Assembly: GCA_949751835.1 (NCBI GenBank)
Contig: CATKHK010000018.1
Span: 1 to 64,000 of the forward strand
From: Blepharisma japonicum
Taxonomy: Eukaryota; Ciliophora; Heterotrichea; Heterotrichida; Blepharismidae
DNA length: 64,000 nucleotides
Direction: 5' to 3'
Shown: one piece after another, positions 44,601 to 56,198 of the stretch
Numbering within the stretch: the first letter of the stretch is position 1
Layout of the letters: each line of letters opens with the position of its first letter
Translations under genes and position numbers: made by a program
The notes under the pieces: model-generated
Told to the model about the DNA's origin: nothing
The model's database searches: none
What the model saw: the letters and a program-made list of their open reading frames with translations, nothing else

Positions 44601-46414
44601 TGACGAAGGCTGCAAAATATATTCAAGGGTATTTTAGAGCAAAATGGACTTATTCACTGTTTAAAAAGATATCAATGGAAGTCAGGCGTATTCAGAGGGC
44701 TGTTAGATCTTTTATTATTAGGAGTAAAATTATAAAGGAAAGGGCAAACAAATATATTACACAAGAATCAGCGTTATTAAACAATTTATTGCTTCTGGAA
44801 CATTCTGAGCTATTTTCAACAATACCAACAAATACTCAAAGTTATCAAGTCCAGGACGCTTTTAAAACTTTATCAACTATAGCAGAAAGCACAGCCAATC
44901 TAAATAAATCCAACCTTCTCAATACAGGCAGCTTAGCTTTACAGTCCAAGCAAATATCTCCATTCCATATAGAAAAAATGTACTTTTTCACTCGAGTTCT
45001 TGATATGGAATTGCTCACTGATATGTCTATTGTATATGACCCATTATGAAGTCAGCAGCTAGAAACTCTTAACAGAGAATCAATAGCAAAAGAAGAACAA
45101 ATCATGGACATTGAATTAGGCGGCTGCCATTCTGTAGCTATTACCAATAGAGGAAAACTATTCGTATGGGGATGGAACGATAAATATCAATGTGCAGCTG
45201 AAGGCTTAACCTCCACAAATAAGCCAAAACTAGTGGAAGGGCTTAAGGAAAAAAGGATTTTGCAAATCTCCTGCGGCGATGACCATACTTTAGCTTTAGG
45301 CTCTGATGGAGCTGTTTTCGCATTCGGTGACAACTCAAAAGGGCAGCTTGGCCAAGGCAATTATCAAGAAATCCATGATGTGAAAGGGATAAATCTACCA
45401 CCATGTAGACAAGTTTATACAGCAGGAAGCCAATCAATGGCTGTAACTGATAATGGTGACTTATATTTATGGCCATTCGAAACAATTCATGGGGAACGTA
45501 GGAGCTATCCGATGAAGGTTTTTAACGATGTCATAGTCAGTGAAGTGTCCATTGGTTTCAATTTCGCCATAATTTTAGCTAATTCTGGGCTTCTTTATTC
45601 ACTAGGCAGCAATAATAAAGAAGGACAGCTAGGCCATGGAGATGCGTTACCAAGAAGTGCTCCCACAATGATAGCTTCATTGAAAAAGCAAGGAGAAAAA
45701 ATAGCAAATGTAAGCTGCGGGTTCCGACATGTAATAGCAAGGTCTACACTTGGAAAAGTTTATACATGGGGCTGGGGAAGTCATGGACAGCTTGGCCACA
45801 TCATTTTTTCAAGTGAATATTTACCAAAAATTGTCAATATTAAAGGTAACCGCCTCAAAGCAATACAGATAAGCGCAGGCTTAAAGCATTCTGTCATACT
45901 CCTTGAAAACCGCAAACTCTATTGGGCAGGTACAAATGGCACAATTTCATCTCAATCGACTTTTCAAGAAGTAAACTTAGCAGCAAAAATTCCAGAAATG
46001 TTTGAAAAAGCTAATGAGTTTACAGTTGTAAGATCTCAGTGCTCATGGAGTCGCGGTCTAGGCATAACTTTAATCACAATTGCTGATATCAGGCGTCTCC
46101 AAACTCCTCCTTCAAAGCTTTCAAATTCTCTTAATCTCTTAGCGTCAAAATGGAATAATCGCTACATTGAGCCTCCCTACATAGAAACCGTTGCAAATTT
46201 CTATCCAGCCATTGCTTTACGTAAAGGCTCACCACCAAAACAACCAAAAGCTAAACGTTCAGATGTGTCACCTTTTAGAAGAAAAGATGACAAACTTGAC
46301 CTGGAATCAATGAAAGAGAAAATCAAAGCAATTCTGGCTAAGCCAGAAGAAAAGTGGACGCAAGAGGATAAACATCTGATGGACGAAATAATAAAACTTA
46401 AACCTCAGATTTAA
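41657..46414 (+). CDS. Myosin with IQ repeats and C-terminal RCC1 propeller
   Basis: 1585 residues in one frame. A TGA at 45047-45049 would split it into a myosin and an RCC1 protein, but the frame runs on without TAA or TAG. An SH3-like N-terminus is followed by the motor (about 75-765): GESGAGKTETTKHA P-loop at about 182, NDNSSRFGKY switch I at about 235, DIFGFE switch II near 470, CHFVRCIKPNEDKSPL near 655. Six to eight IQ-type motifs follow (about 785-1035, e.g. AAVLIQKLFRGYRCRK), which bind calmodulin-like light chains. The RCC1 repeats lie at about 1150-1480 (HSVAITNRGKLFVWGWND and repeats). RCC1-tailed myosins are, as I recall, known from alveolates. It is an actin motor, possibly linked to a GTPase or membrane through the propeller. 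No intron is needed. Confidence 0.88.
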
Positions 46415-46458
46415 AAATTCAATGAATTAAAAAATTGTGGTAATAAAAATAATATTTT

Positions 46459-46794
46459 ATGGGTTGCAGCAATACAAGATTTAAGACAAAAAGCAATCAA
46501 AGAGTCTTTGTCATCAAAGCGAGCCCGCCTCGCATTGTTGCTGGCTCAGTCGAAAGGAAAAAGCATGCAAACTCTGAGAAAGAATTTGTAAGTGATATAA
46601 TTAAGCTGCACTCAGTCGAAGTTAGCTTTGCGATGATCGAGAAAAGTCAAGTTCACCATGGAACTGGGAACTCCTTCGATGATGGGCTAAAAAACGTAAA
46701 AGCTGGGCATAAGCCCAGCAAAAGCTTGATTAAGCGCGACAGCGATCAAGGCCTCGATTCAGATACTATGTCAACAGGCAAAGTTGAAGCGTAA
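46459..46794 (+). CDS. Small protein with probable N-myristoylation/palmitoylation site
   Basis: 111 residues, ATG to TAA. It begins MGCSNTRFKTKSNQR: Gly2, Cys3 and Ser/Thr near position 5-6 with basic residues after, the usual dual acylation context. The remainder is hydrophilic, with no domain recognised. The gene starts 44 bases after the myosin stop. Composition is less A+T-rich than the spacers, which supports coding. A membrane-tethered adaptor is an inference from the N-terminus only. Confidence 0.6.
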   Translation: MGCSNTRFKTKSNQRVFVIKASPPRIVAGSVERKKHANSEKEFVSDIIKLHSVEVSFAMIEKSQVHHGTGNSFDDGLKNVKAGHKPSKSLIKRDSDQGLDSDTMSTGKVEA

Positions 46795-46988
46795 AGCTAT
46801 GATATATTAAAATTCATCTTAATCTAATAGGGCTGATTTTTTTTTAATAATTAATGCTTTCTTTTACTTGAAAACCTCTTGCTAACTGTTGGTTTAATTA
46901 AATAAGCTCTTTTTATGTGCTCGGAAAATGGCATTTTTACAATGAAAATCACATTTGAATTTTTATTCCTTTTAATTTCATTTTTATA

Positions 46989-47831
46989 ATGGTGACTACA
47001 TATAACTCAGCTTATCGAACTCCTGGGGTCATGTATCAGCCAACTAACCCAGATGATGAATATTCTCCACGGGCAAACAGTGTGCAAAACTTTTCTTACA
47101 AAGAAGAATCGAATCATCGTTATCGGCCATATATGGAAGATGGTCATAAAATAATAGATTCTTATTTAGGTGACCCAAATCAGGGCTTCTTCGCAGTTTA
47201 TGATGGGCACGGCGGAAGTGAAGCTGTAGACTACTGTAAAAACCGGCTTCATGAGGAACTGAGAAAAGCTCTGCAAGAATTTTCTGATGATATACCTACA
47301 GCTTTTAATCGCTGTTTTAAAAAAATCGATGACCAACTCAGACTTGCGGGGGCTGCGACATCTGGCTCTACCGCTACTGTTGCATTGATCAGAAAAGAAA
47401 ACCATCAAAAAGTCCTTTATGTAGCCAATGTAGGAGATTCTAAAGCAATTATAGTAAAATCCTCTGGGTCTGAGCAGCTTAGTTATGATCACAAAGGAAC
47501 AGATCCTGGAGAAATAGATAGGATAGTGTCAAATGGTGGCTATTTAATCAGAGGAAGAGTTGCAGGACAATTAGCTGTGACGAGAGCATTAGGAGATCAT
47601 CATTTAAAGACCAGCGGGGTCTCATACGAGCCTTATGTGTCTAGAAGAGTTATTACTCCTAACGAGCTATTTTTAGTCATGGCTTCTGATGGGCTCTGGG
47701 ATGTAGTAAATGACAGAGAATTGGAAGGATTTAGGGGAAGAAGCAGCTTAGAAATAGGAAACTCATTGATGGAGAGAGCAATTAATGGCGGATCTCAAGA
47801 CAATATCTGTATTCTTACAATATGTTTCTAG
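46989..47831 (+). CDS. PP2C-type Ser/Thr protein phosphatase
   Basis: 280 residues, ATG to TAG, no TGA. PP2C motifs in order: RPYMEDGH (metal-binding region), FFAVYDGHGGSEAVDYC, SGSTATVALI, LYVANVGDSKAII, AGQLAVTRALGDHHLK, FLVMASDGLWDVV and GSQDNICILTI. The length is near the minimal domain, with about 40 residues added at the N-terminus. The inferred reaction is metal-dependent dephosphorylation of Ser/Thr in the cytosol or nucleus. It is convergent with the GST gene, with 18 bases between the stops. Confidence 0.92.
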   Translation: MVTTYNSAYRTPGVMYQPTNPDDEYSPRANSVQNFSYKEESNHRYRPYMEDGHKIIDSYLGDPNQGFFAVYDGHGGSEAVDYCKNRLHEELRKALQEFSDDIPTAFNRCFKKIDDQLRLAGAATSGSTATVALIRKENHQKVLYVANVGDSKAIIVKSSGSEQLSYDHKGTDPGEIDRIVSNGGYLIRGRVAGQLAVTRALGDHHLKTSGVSYEPYVSRRVITPNELFLVMASDGLWDVVNDRELEGFRGRSSLEIGNSLMERAINGGSQDNICILTICF

Positions 47832-47849
47832 AGAGTTATAGAATTTTAA

Positions 47850-48485
47850 TTAGCAATCTAAGACTTGTCTTGTTTCCAAGTAGTGTCTAAGGCTAGCCGA
47901 AGAGTCCAAAAGTCTGTCAGCCCAAAGCCTTAGCTTTGGAGCACAACTAGCAACAAGCGGCCCTCCTCTGTTCACTTTAGCTTCACATAGCATATAATCC
48001 CAAACAGTCTGAAAAACTGCGAAATCAGCCAAACTGATATTATCCCCCACAAACCAACCATTGCCTCCGTTATTTCTCTCTAGTCTTGCTTCAGCTTTTC
48101 TAAGCCAATCAGGGATTTTTTCTTCAAAAAGCTTTTCAACTTGCTCAGAATTTGCTGATGACTTTGCCCTAAGATATTCATTTAAAATATCTTCTCTGAA
48201 ATCAAGGAGAGACTCGGTCCAATAATTATTCTCCAAAGAGTTTGGATAATATCCATACTTTTGGCATAAATATCTGGCGATTGAGCGGCTTTGTACTAAA
48301 ACTAATCCATCTATTTCAAGAACAGGAAGTTGCCCGAACTCTGCTAGTCCAGAAGTTTTAAGGCCTTGAAAATCTTCAAGTGTGACTCTATGATCTGTAA
48401 AATGATCACCATGATAATGAAGAATCATACGAATCATTTCGCCTCTTGCATAGTAGTTGAAATAGTGGAGTTTTATATCAGACAT
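47850..48485 (-). CDS. Glutathione S-transferase, sigma-like
   Basis: 211 residues, ATG to TAA. The thioredoxin-like N-terminus has KLHYFNYYARGEMIRMIL with the catalytic-type Tyr, then QLPVLEIDG (cis-Pro) and VQSRSIARYL, which bind glutathione in this class. The C-terminal helical domain includes VGDNISLADFAVFQTVWDYM, the family's N-capping motif. The length is usual for sigma/alpha/pi-type GSTs. Likely roles are detoxification or prostaglandin-like isomerisation; substrate unknown. The upstream gap of 163 bases to the IF3-like gene holds nothing else. Confidence 0.9.
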   Translation of the reverse strand: MSDIKLHYFNYYARGEMIRMILHYHGDHFTDHRVTLEDFQGLKTSGLAEFGQLPVLEIDGLVLVQSRSIARYLCQKYGYYPNSLENNYWTESLLDFREDILNEYLRAKSSANSEQVEKLFEEKIPDWLRKAEARLERNNGGNGWFVGDNISLADFAVFQTVWDYMLCEAKVNRGGPLVASCAPKLRLWADRLLDSSASLRHYLETRQVLDC

Positions 48486-48648
48486 TTATGAAAACTATAT
48501 ATGCTGACAGAAAACATAAAAAATTGCAGGATAATTCTTAAAATTTTATTATGGAAAAGGCAATTGTCTAAAATTTAGTGATGGAATTGTTTTCTGAATA
48601 GCCAATTTAAAACTTATGTAGTTTTTCAACAAATATTTTTAAGGATTA

Positions 48649-49701
48649 TTAAAATTTAACTCTGCCTTTTTTCAAGTTATAGGAAAGCTTATCACCCAAA
48701 ATTTTTTTATATTTTTCGCTTTTTCCTTCGTCTAGTTCTCCGGACTTATTTCTTTCCCCTTCTTCATCTTCAAGGTCGAAGCTTTTCATAGATAATCTTA
48801 AGCTTTCTGTGCTATCTACGTCTTCTTCAATCTGTTTTACTTTTCTTTCTACTTCGTCTTCATCTAGTAGCATTTCCATATATTTCTCTTCTTCTTCATC
48901 AGGCCCAGTAATCTTTTTATGTGCTATTTTTTCATAAGTTTTTATTTTATTTAAGGCACGTTTTTGATATTCCTGATTTCCTGTATTTTGATATAATTCT
49001 TTATCTGTCACAATTTCTTCGACTTCTTTTTTCTTGGCAATATTAGTATGTGGGATTATATAAATTTTTATATTTTCTTCTTCGCTTTCAATTTTGTTTA
49101 TCGACCTGATTTTCTCACCCATTTCTTCTTTAATTTTTACAGAAATATTTTCTGCTAATACCTGGCATCTGTCTATTTCTGCTTCTGTATCTCCAGGGAT
49201 AACAATTTCAATGCTTACTTTAAACCCTTCATCCAAGGTTTTTTCGATCCTTGCTATTTTTCTTGACAAATCGTGATTTGTTATATTTGTATTGTCAAAT
49301 TTGAAGGCTTTAAATTCATTATTTATATCTTTTTTAGAGTCACTTGTATGCTGGGTTGATAAAGTTTTCAGTAAAAGCTTGGAATAGTTCATCAGCTTGA
49401 CAGTAGGAGGATTTTCAGTCACCAGTACAACATCAAGCATTTGCTCTTGAGCGAGTAGCTTGGCTTCTGCCAATGTTGAGACTTCTTTCATTAGTCTGTC
49501 ATTTCAATCAATAATTCTGAGGTCTTTTTCAAATGTAATCTCGTCATTTATGAGATATCGCTTTGAAGCTGCTTCTTTTGCAAAACCTGGGGACTTTAAG
49601 AGCTTTTCTATTCTTTGGACCTGATCAGGGGTAAGTTTCTCATTAGAAAGCTTTTTTGGGGCTCCAAAAAAGCGAGTCATCCCGATAAAGCGACGAAACA
49701 T
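48649..49701 (-). CDS. Mitochondrial translation initiation factor IF3-like protein
   Basis: 350 residues, ATG to TAA, with one TGA as Trp just after the LINDEI box (LRIIDW). N-terminal MFRRFIGMTRFFG is basic and hydrophobic, suiting a mitochondrial presequence. The IF3 N-domain is seen in RYLINDEI, then AKLLAQEQMLDVVLVTENPP and VKLMNYSKLL; the IF3 C-domain begins around KAFKFDNTNITNHDLSRKI and VSIEIVIPGD. About 150 charged C-terminal residues are not part of bacterial IF3 and are typical of extended organellar forms. The inferred role is start-codon selection and subunit dissociation in mitochondria. Confidence 0.8.
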
Positions 49702-49752
49702 ATTTTAGATAAATTTAATTATAAAATTTAAGGTAGAAAATCTGGAAATAGG

Positions 49753-52700
49753 TTAAATTAAGATGCGATTTTTTAAGTCTTTGTATTTAAACCTTGAGCA
49801 CTCACTAGATAATTTGTTGGGAGCAACTTCGCTTGATGCGGTCTCTAAGGTTTTTATGTGTTCTAAAATATCATCAAGCTTATGCTGATTGCTTTTAGTG
49901 TATTCTACAAGTTTTTTTAAGTTTTTTCTTATTGTGCGAACACGGCCTTCCCATAGTGCTGATGATATATCCTCAGCCCCATCTCTTTGTATGCATTGCT
50001 GAATATATTTTTTTTTATTATTTTTTCTTTTTCATAATAATCCTGCTTCCATTTCTAACACTAAGCTTGCAACTTCTTTGGCATTTGCAGTCAACATTGA
50101 ATATTGGACCCTTTCAAAAGTATCTCCCATTATTGCAATAAGTAAATTCATTAGTATTAAAGGATTTAAGAATAAAGCAAAAACAAACATAGACCATTCT
50201 AGCCATGTTGCCTCAACTAAAAAAAATTGTCCAAAATTCACCAGCAATATATTTAATAAAGTATGGTTTAGAGTGGTATTAGAATCACTAGAAAAATAAA
50301 AAGAAAATCCAGCAGCTAAAGTTGCCATAAGAAGAATAAGAAGAAATGAGCTGATATCTTTTATGATTTCTATTATCATCCTTATCATGTATCTCGTTCT
50401 ATCAAACAATCTAAATATTGCAATTGATCTCATAAGTGAAAAAAATATTACATAAGTGAATGGCCACAGGAGATCTTCGCTTTCAGCATGTGCTAAGGAA
50501 AGACCTAAGCAAATATAAAGTGTGGAAACTTTTAATAAATCCAAAACGTTTCAAATATCACCAAAATATGTAAAGCATAGCTGATAAATTTGCAAAAGCT
50601 CATAAACTAAGTATCATGTGTTAAAAATAAATAAAATAAAAATATGGTTGATTTCATACATATTGAATAATGTATAAGAAATTAACAATGCCAAATAAAT
50701 CAACGATACCACAGACTGAAATCATAAAAATTTTTTTATCTGTGAAAATTTGTATTTTAATATTGCTTGTATCAGAGGTGTTTGGAAGAGTTCTGTATTT
50801 TCACAGTTCATCAAGCAGAATAAAAATGAAATACTTTCGTCAGCACCAGAATTCAAAGCAAATTTGCATAAACTTGCCCTGAAAATAATGCTTTCTCCAG
50901 CATCATCTCCAGTTTTGCAAAGGGCTTCACATTTAATGCTTCTTGTTTTGCTTAAAATAATATTTTTCTTTTTGACGAGTCCAAAAACAGGGAGGTCCTT
51001 TTTGTGGTGTTCCGGAAATGCAGCAGAAAATAGAAGATGTGTGTTTGATAAATTGTATTTGGGGAGAATTGTGATTATGTTTTCTAGTGAGTGAAAAATG
51101 TAAGGATTTTTGGGTGCGTAATATTTGGCTAGATATTTAATTATCATATCAGCTGACCGAAAAGCTTTTCTTGATAGTGCTATAGACAGTGGATTTTCTC
51201 CAGCATCAGTTATCAAAAATCTGCAGCCTGCTTTCATGGCTTTTTTGATGTCTTGCCATTTATTTAAATACGCATAAATATGCAAAACATTGACTCTTCA
51301 AGGAAAAATAATGTAGTCGTTTCATTGGCTTGTAAAGTGAACTTTTTTGCCTTTCAGCAAGTTTTTTAGGTATAAAAGGAATAAAAATGAGTCTTTTTGA
51401 GGAAAAACTGTGAAATTTCTTTCAATAAACATTAAATTTCTGATGAAAATCCTAGAGCTGGAGCTGTGGATGAATCTTGAAGTTTTAGGATCTTCAATAA
51501 TTGCATTAATGTGTCCTTGGTTTTTAAATCTAAATAATTCGACTCTTTCAGCAATAGACCACACAATGAGATCCCCATCTCTGCTTCCAGAGTACGCGTA
51601 ACTTTCATCATTTGTTATTAATACAGAGTTTATATATGCATTATGGCCTTGCATTTTGGTATCTATTGGAGATCCATCTAAGTCTCAAAATTTCACTTTA
51701 CCATCACAGCTTCCTGAAGCTAAAATTCTTTCGCTTTTGGACAATGATAATTTCTTTACTGGATCGCCATGAGCATTTATTAATTTTATCTGCTTCATGG
51801 TACATAAATCCCAGATTCTTATTGTTTTATCATAGCTGCAAGAATATAAAGTAAAACTTTTTTTTGACAGTGCCATATTAGAAACAGCATTTCAGTGCCC
51901 AATCAATACATTAATTTTATTTCTTGTCTCCACATCCCAGATAGTAATATTTCCTGATGCTCCTCCAGCAAGTAAAAAATTTGTATTGCAAGCGACACAA
52001 AAAAACATTTTTTCGTCAGACGTCAAAATGCATGAACATTTTCTTTCATTTGTATCTCAAATTCTAACTGTGCCATCTTCACTTGCAGAATATAATCAAA
52101 AGTTATTATTAGATAGCTCTAAATCTCTTATTCCTTTTTCATGACCACATAGCTTGCCAATCAATCCATACTTTTCACTGCTAAGAGATCATATGCAAAT
52201 AGTCATATCAAAGCTTGAAGAATATAAAGTAAGGCAGTCTGAGCTTAAAACGAGATCTGTGACTGCTTCTTTATGTCCTGTTAATTTATCAATGCTTTCA
52301 TTTTGTTCATACAAGTTTCAAATTTTTAATGTTTTGTCCAAACTTACAGTAAACAGATTTCGTCCATTTGATGATATGCAGATATCCACAATTGTGCCAT
52401 CATGAGCGGTGAAGTTTCCACAAGCTTCAGAGTCATTACCTTGCAGATCCCAAAATCTGACTGAATTATCAAAAGTTCCAGCAATTATATATCGTCCATC
52501 AGGAGAAATGCAGCAGTTTCTAACCCAATTTTCATGCCCAGAGTACACAATAGAGATTGATTTATAAAAAGTGCTTCATACACTTACAGTGCTATCCCCG
52601 CCAACTGATATCAAAAATTTTTCATCTTCGGTAAAGCACAAATTAAAAATTTCTTTACTGTGCCCAGTCAACACAGCAATTTCGGTTAAATTATCCATAG

Positions 52701-53265
52701 CTCGCAGTCTAATCAATGTATCGTACCCTCCTGATGCAATAAATCTGCTTGAAGCTGTTATTGTGCTAATTTTTTCTTTATGGCAGATTTCAGAAAACAC
52801 AATTTTTCTTGTCAAAATGTCGTACACTGTAAATCTCCCATTAGTATCCCCAGATAGTAAATATTTATTTGTGCAATATAATGCAGTGACTTTAAAATTT
52901 GTTGAAGGGTAAATTCCTAATAAATTCCCATCAAAATCTCATTCTTTTATAATTTTATCTTTTCCTCCAGTGATTAAATGCTGCAAAGAAGAATCAATCG
53001 CCATAGTATGAATTGACAGCTTGTGAGCTGAAAATCGTTTTTGTTCATAGGAATTATTTAAATTTATAGATAAAACCTGGCCATTGCTCAGGCCTACAAA
53101 TAAATTTTTATCGATATAATGAACGCAACATGTTGGAGTATTTTGAGTTTTTATAGTGACACAATGAGGCTTTGATTCTCTCTGCTTAAGGAGTGATAAA
53201 AGGGAATTAAATGTACTTGATTTAGATTCAGGAATAAGCATGTATTCTGATGTTAGCTCGACCAT
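49753..53265 (-). CDS. WD40-repeat protein fused to a TRP/polycystin-like cation channel
   Basis: 1170 residues, ATG at 53265 to TAA; about 13 in-frame TGA codons break it into short pieces under the standard code, and I checked the connecting stretches for TAA/TAG. Residues about 50-640 are WD40 blades (KIIKEW, IRLRAMDN, RFWDLQG, IRIWDLC, VKFWDLDG, SGSRDGDLIVW). A helical, ankyrin-like segment follows (about 655-840; GENPLSIALSRKAFRSADMI). Residues about 848-1070 hold about six membrane helices (VVSLIYLALLISYTLF, DIWNVLDLLKVSTLYICLGL, SSFLLILLMATLAAGFSFYF, MFVFALFLNPLILMNLLIAI) and a pore-like turn near NFGQFFLVEATW. The LIAIMGDTFERV motif after the last helix matches TRP/ion-transport proteins. 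A basic, coiled C-tail follows. It is probably a cation channel in plasma or ciliary membrane. Confidence 0.82.
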
Positions 53266-53474
53266 ATTAATTTTCTAGTCATGGTTTATTTTTGTTTGCA
53301 TACAAATGAATTAAATTTGTTATAAAGAACTTTATAATTGAATATCTTATGCCTTTTATTAAAGGAAATTCACAGAAATGGCGAGGATATTTTCTATAAT
53401 TATAAAAACTAAAACTAATTTCTAGAACTATAATGACGTTTTTAATATGCAATGCCTGTCCCTGTCCTTAACTA

Positions 53475-53502
53475 ATTATTATTGTTATTATTATTATTAT
53501 TG
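53475..53502. repeat. ATT trinucleotide run in divergent promoter
   Basis: Nine near-perfect ATT/TTA units lie in the 278-base gap between the divergent channel gene and the small membrane protein gene. This gap must contain both promoters. Confidence 0.8.
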
Positions 53503-53543
53503 ATAGATTATTTATTGGAGGGATTTTAATTTATATAATAAAG

Positions 53544-53927
53544 ATGATGAAATTAATCAGGATATTTTCGAGAGTAATTGCATCGATTTATTTCTTAGCT
53601 ATCACATATTGAATAATAAATGATAGTGTTCCTTTAGTTGCAGACTACCCAAAGTATTCTGATCGCTTAACAATAGCAGGAATTACTTTTGTGTTTAGCA
53701 TTCTTACTCTTTTCAATACAGTGCTAGGCCCGATGATTTTGCTTGGATTCACACTTCTTAATGGATATTTGAAATATTATGCCTGCCAAGAGCACAGTTT
53801 TAGATGCTTAAAAGTAATAGGCATTGATATTTTGATTACTAGTCTTTTGGTCACTGTGCTGACAGATCCTGGACTATTTTTAGGAAATGAAAAAGTAGAT
53901 CAAGAAGTTAAAGACAAAAAAGAGTAA
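53544..53927 (+). CDS. Small multi-pass membrane protein, copy 1
   Basis: 127 residues, ATG to TAA, with one TGA as Trp in the first membrane segment (LAITYWIIND). Hydrophobic segments lie at about 10-26, 45-75 and 90-112. A conserved-looking loop precedes the second (DYPKYSDRLTI). The protein at 54149 has the same order of segments and similar spacing, so the two are probably distant paralogues. The layout resembles DoxX/SURF4-like small membrane proteins, but no diagnostic motif is visible. An alternative start is the second ATG, one codon later. Confidence 0.65.
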
Positions 53928-54148
53928 ACTTCAAGATAAATAATTTAATTTTATTTAGAATGATATAAAAACATCTAACATATTGATTTGAGTTTTGTAA
54001 AAATAAGTAAAAGTCTTTTTCAATATTCAGCATGCTAATATCAATATAAAATGCTTCTTTAATTATTCAAAATTTAAAATATCCGATACTATTTTCGCAA
54101 TGTTATATTTCTTAATTTTAATTTCTGCTTATATTAAATATCAGCAAT

Positions 54149-54601
54149 ATGGGATTATTCAAGGTTTGCATTCGGTCTCTAATAGTCTTCTATTTCATCG
54201 TTACAAGCCTTATGATACTAGACAACTCATCTCCTTGGGTAAATGGCTTTGTCAGTGGCTATAACCAAGTTCACTTTCACATAAAACTGATTACCGGGAT
54301 AACATTTCCAAACCTCACCACAGTCGTTCAAAATTATCCTGAAGTCTGCTTGATAATAGTCGCAGCACTTGGCTTGGTTCTAAGCTTTTTGACTGTTCTC
54401 AATAATAATGCTGGAACTCTTGGACTTCTTCTCTTTACAATGCTTAAAGCAACACCTAAGTTTTACCATGTAAAAGACATCAGTGAAGCAAGTTTAAACG
54501 TAAGTGGGGATTTATTATTAATTGGGGCTTTATTTATGATTTTATTAGATGAGAAACATGCTCGCTATGCAGAGATTGTGCCAGCTACACAGAAACAATA
54601 G
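54149..54601 (+). CDS. Small multi-pass membrane protein, copy 2
   Basis: 150 residues, ATG to TAG, no TGA. The first membrane segment is at about 8-24 (SLIVFYFIVTSLMIL); a soluble loop contains GYNQVHFHIKLITG; further segments lie at about 68-84, 90-102 and 117-132, and the tail is ARYAEIVPATQKQ. Topology matches the gene at 53544. Role unknown; the DoxX-like suggestion rests on layout alone. Confidence 0.65.
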   Translation: MGLFKVCIRSLIVFYFIVTSLMILDNSSPWVNGFVSGYNQVHFHIKLITGITFPNLTTVVQNYPEVCLIIVAALGLVLSFLTVLNNNAGTLGLLLFTMLKATPKFYHVKDISEASLNVSGDLLLIGALFMILLDEKHARYAEIVPATQKQ

Positions 54602-54761
54602 ATAAAGAGAATAAGATAATCTTTTTTCTTTAAATTGACTAATAAATTCTATCTTTATCCATAGCTTTGGCTCTCAGTATCCAGCCTTATGTCAAAGAAG
54701 GGAGTATATTTTAAATACCCAATAAGTATTCAACTATGTTTTTAATTAATGCTAAATAAAA

Positions 54762-56150
54762 ATGAACTCAGGAAAAGTCCAGCCTACAAGCTTACCTAAT
54801 TGTAATTTATAATTAGTGCAGACTTGTGTGCTGCTATTAATTTCATTTGCTGAAGCTATGTTCAACTCCATGCTCTATCCTTTTATTCCTTATATGGTTG
54901 CTGGATACTTTGATTGACTAGAACGAAATGATGAAGAAACTGATAGCATTGTCTCATTTTATGCCGGACTTGTAGCTTCTTTATTTAGTTTAGCACAATT
55001 TTTAAGTGCTCCTGTGTGGTATCTATAATATAGAGGCTGAATCTCAGACAAAGTGGGTAGAAGGCCAATAATTTTATTAGGATTGACAGGAAATATTATA
55101 ACAGCCCCACTATTTGGATTGGCGCCAAGCTATACATGAGCTCTTATATTTAGATCTTTAAGCGGGCTAATGAATGGAAATATAGGAGTTGCGAAGGCTT
55201 ATGTTACAGAAATTACTGATGAAACAAACTCAGCGAAACTATTTAGTTTATTAGGATTTTCCTGAGGACTCGGAATAATGATAGGCCCTGCTATAGGGGG
55301 GTGATTATCAAGAATTTCTGATAAATTTCCTGATAGTTTTGCTTCTGATTCTTTTTGAGGAAAATATCCTTATTTCTTACCTATGCTTTTGCTATCATTG
55401 ATTTCTCTAATAGGACTGATTATTGGATATTTCGCTTTAATAGAACCAAATAGAAAAATTAAAAAATATGGTAGCTCAAGACAATTAATAAAGAATTCAA
55501 ATTTTTTGCTAATTACTTCAATTTATGCCATTTCTGGGTTATCTTTCCTAAGCTTTCAAGAGGTCTTTCCCTTATGATGCCGGGCCCTTATCAAAAATGG
55601 AGGGTTAGAATGGGAAAATGAAGGTGATATAGGCATAATTCAATCACTAGGAGGAGGATTTGTAATTGTTTTTCAGTTATTTTTAGTATGAAAAATCGTG
55701 AATAAATTGGGAATTTTAATGGCTTTGAGGCTTTTTTGAGGCGTTTGCGTGGTAGATTTTATATTAATTCCAAATACTTATAATTTAGAAGATGAAATGC
55801 TGTGAATTGCACTTGTGCCTTTATATGTGATTTTTGCAATAATTCAAACGTCAGCTTTAACAGTAATGACTATTGGAATTAATAATTCAGTAGAGTTATC
55901 TGTTGTTGGAATTGCGAACGGAATTGCACAAAGCGCAGTTAGCTTTTCAAGATTTATTGGTCCTCTTCTTGCTGGATGCATTTTTGGTTGATCTCTTAAC
56001 AACGGAATGGGCTATCCTTTCAATTCTCATTTAATTTTCAATTTAATCGCTCTTATTGGACTTTTATGTATTTTCTTATCAATGTTTATGGATAAATCAA
56101 TAAACAAAAGACAAAAATCTCCTGAGCCTTTATTAGAAAAATCGTCATAA
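54762..56150 (+). CDS. MFS transporter, ZIFL/TetA-like, copy 1
   Basis: 452 residues from three exons (54762-54801, 54817-55018, 55034-56150), ATG to TAA, with many TGA as Trp. About twelve membrane segments. The MFS signature between helices 2 and 3 is WISDKVGRRPIILLGLTG, and the helix 4-5 region has GLMNGNIGVAKAYVTEITD, as in plant zinc-induced-facilitator-like and bacterial TetA-type antiporters. The substrate cannot be read from sequence. The paralogue at 56199 follows with the same exon lengths (40 and 202 bases), so the pair arose by tandem duplication after the introns were in place. Confidence 0.88.
54802..54816 (+). other. 15-base intron 1 of MFS copy 1
   Basis: GTAATTTATAATTAG; splicing gives PNLQTCVLLL and avoids an in-frame TAA. 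Same place as intron 1 of copy 2. Confidence 0.9.
55019..55033 (+). other. 15-base intron 2 of MFS copy 1
   Basis: GTATCTATAATATAG; splicing joins the exons within the Trp codon (TG + A, a TGA) of the SAPVWGWISDK segment. Interesting because the reassigned codon exists only after splicing. Confidence 0.9.
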
Positions 56151-56198
56151 TTAAATTAATAAAAATGCTCGTTAATTATTTAGTAAAATTTCTTGTAA

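Noticed and set aside
45104-46414. Separate RCC1 gene downstream of myosin
   Set aside because: The frame is the same as myosin, only a TGA separates them and no spacer or stop lies between. One fused gene is simpler in this code.
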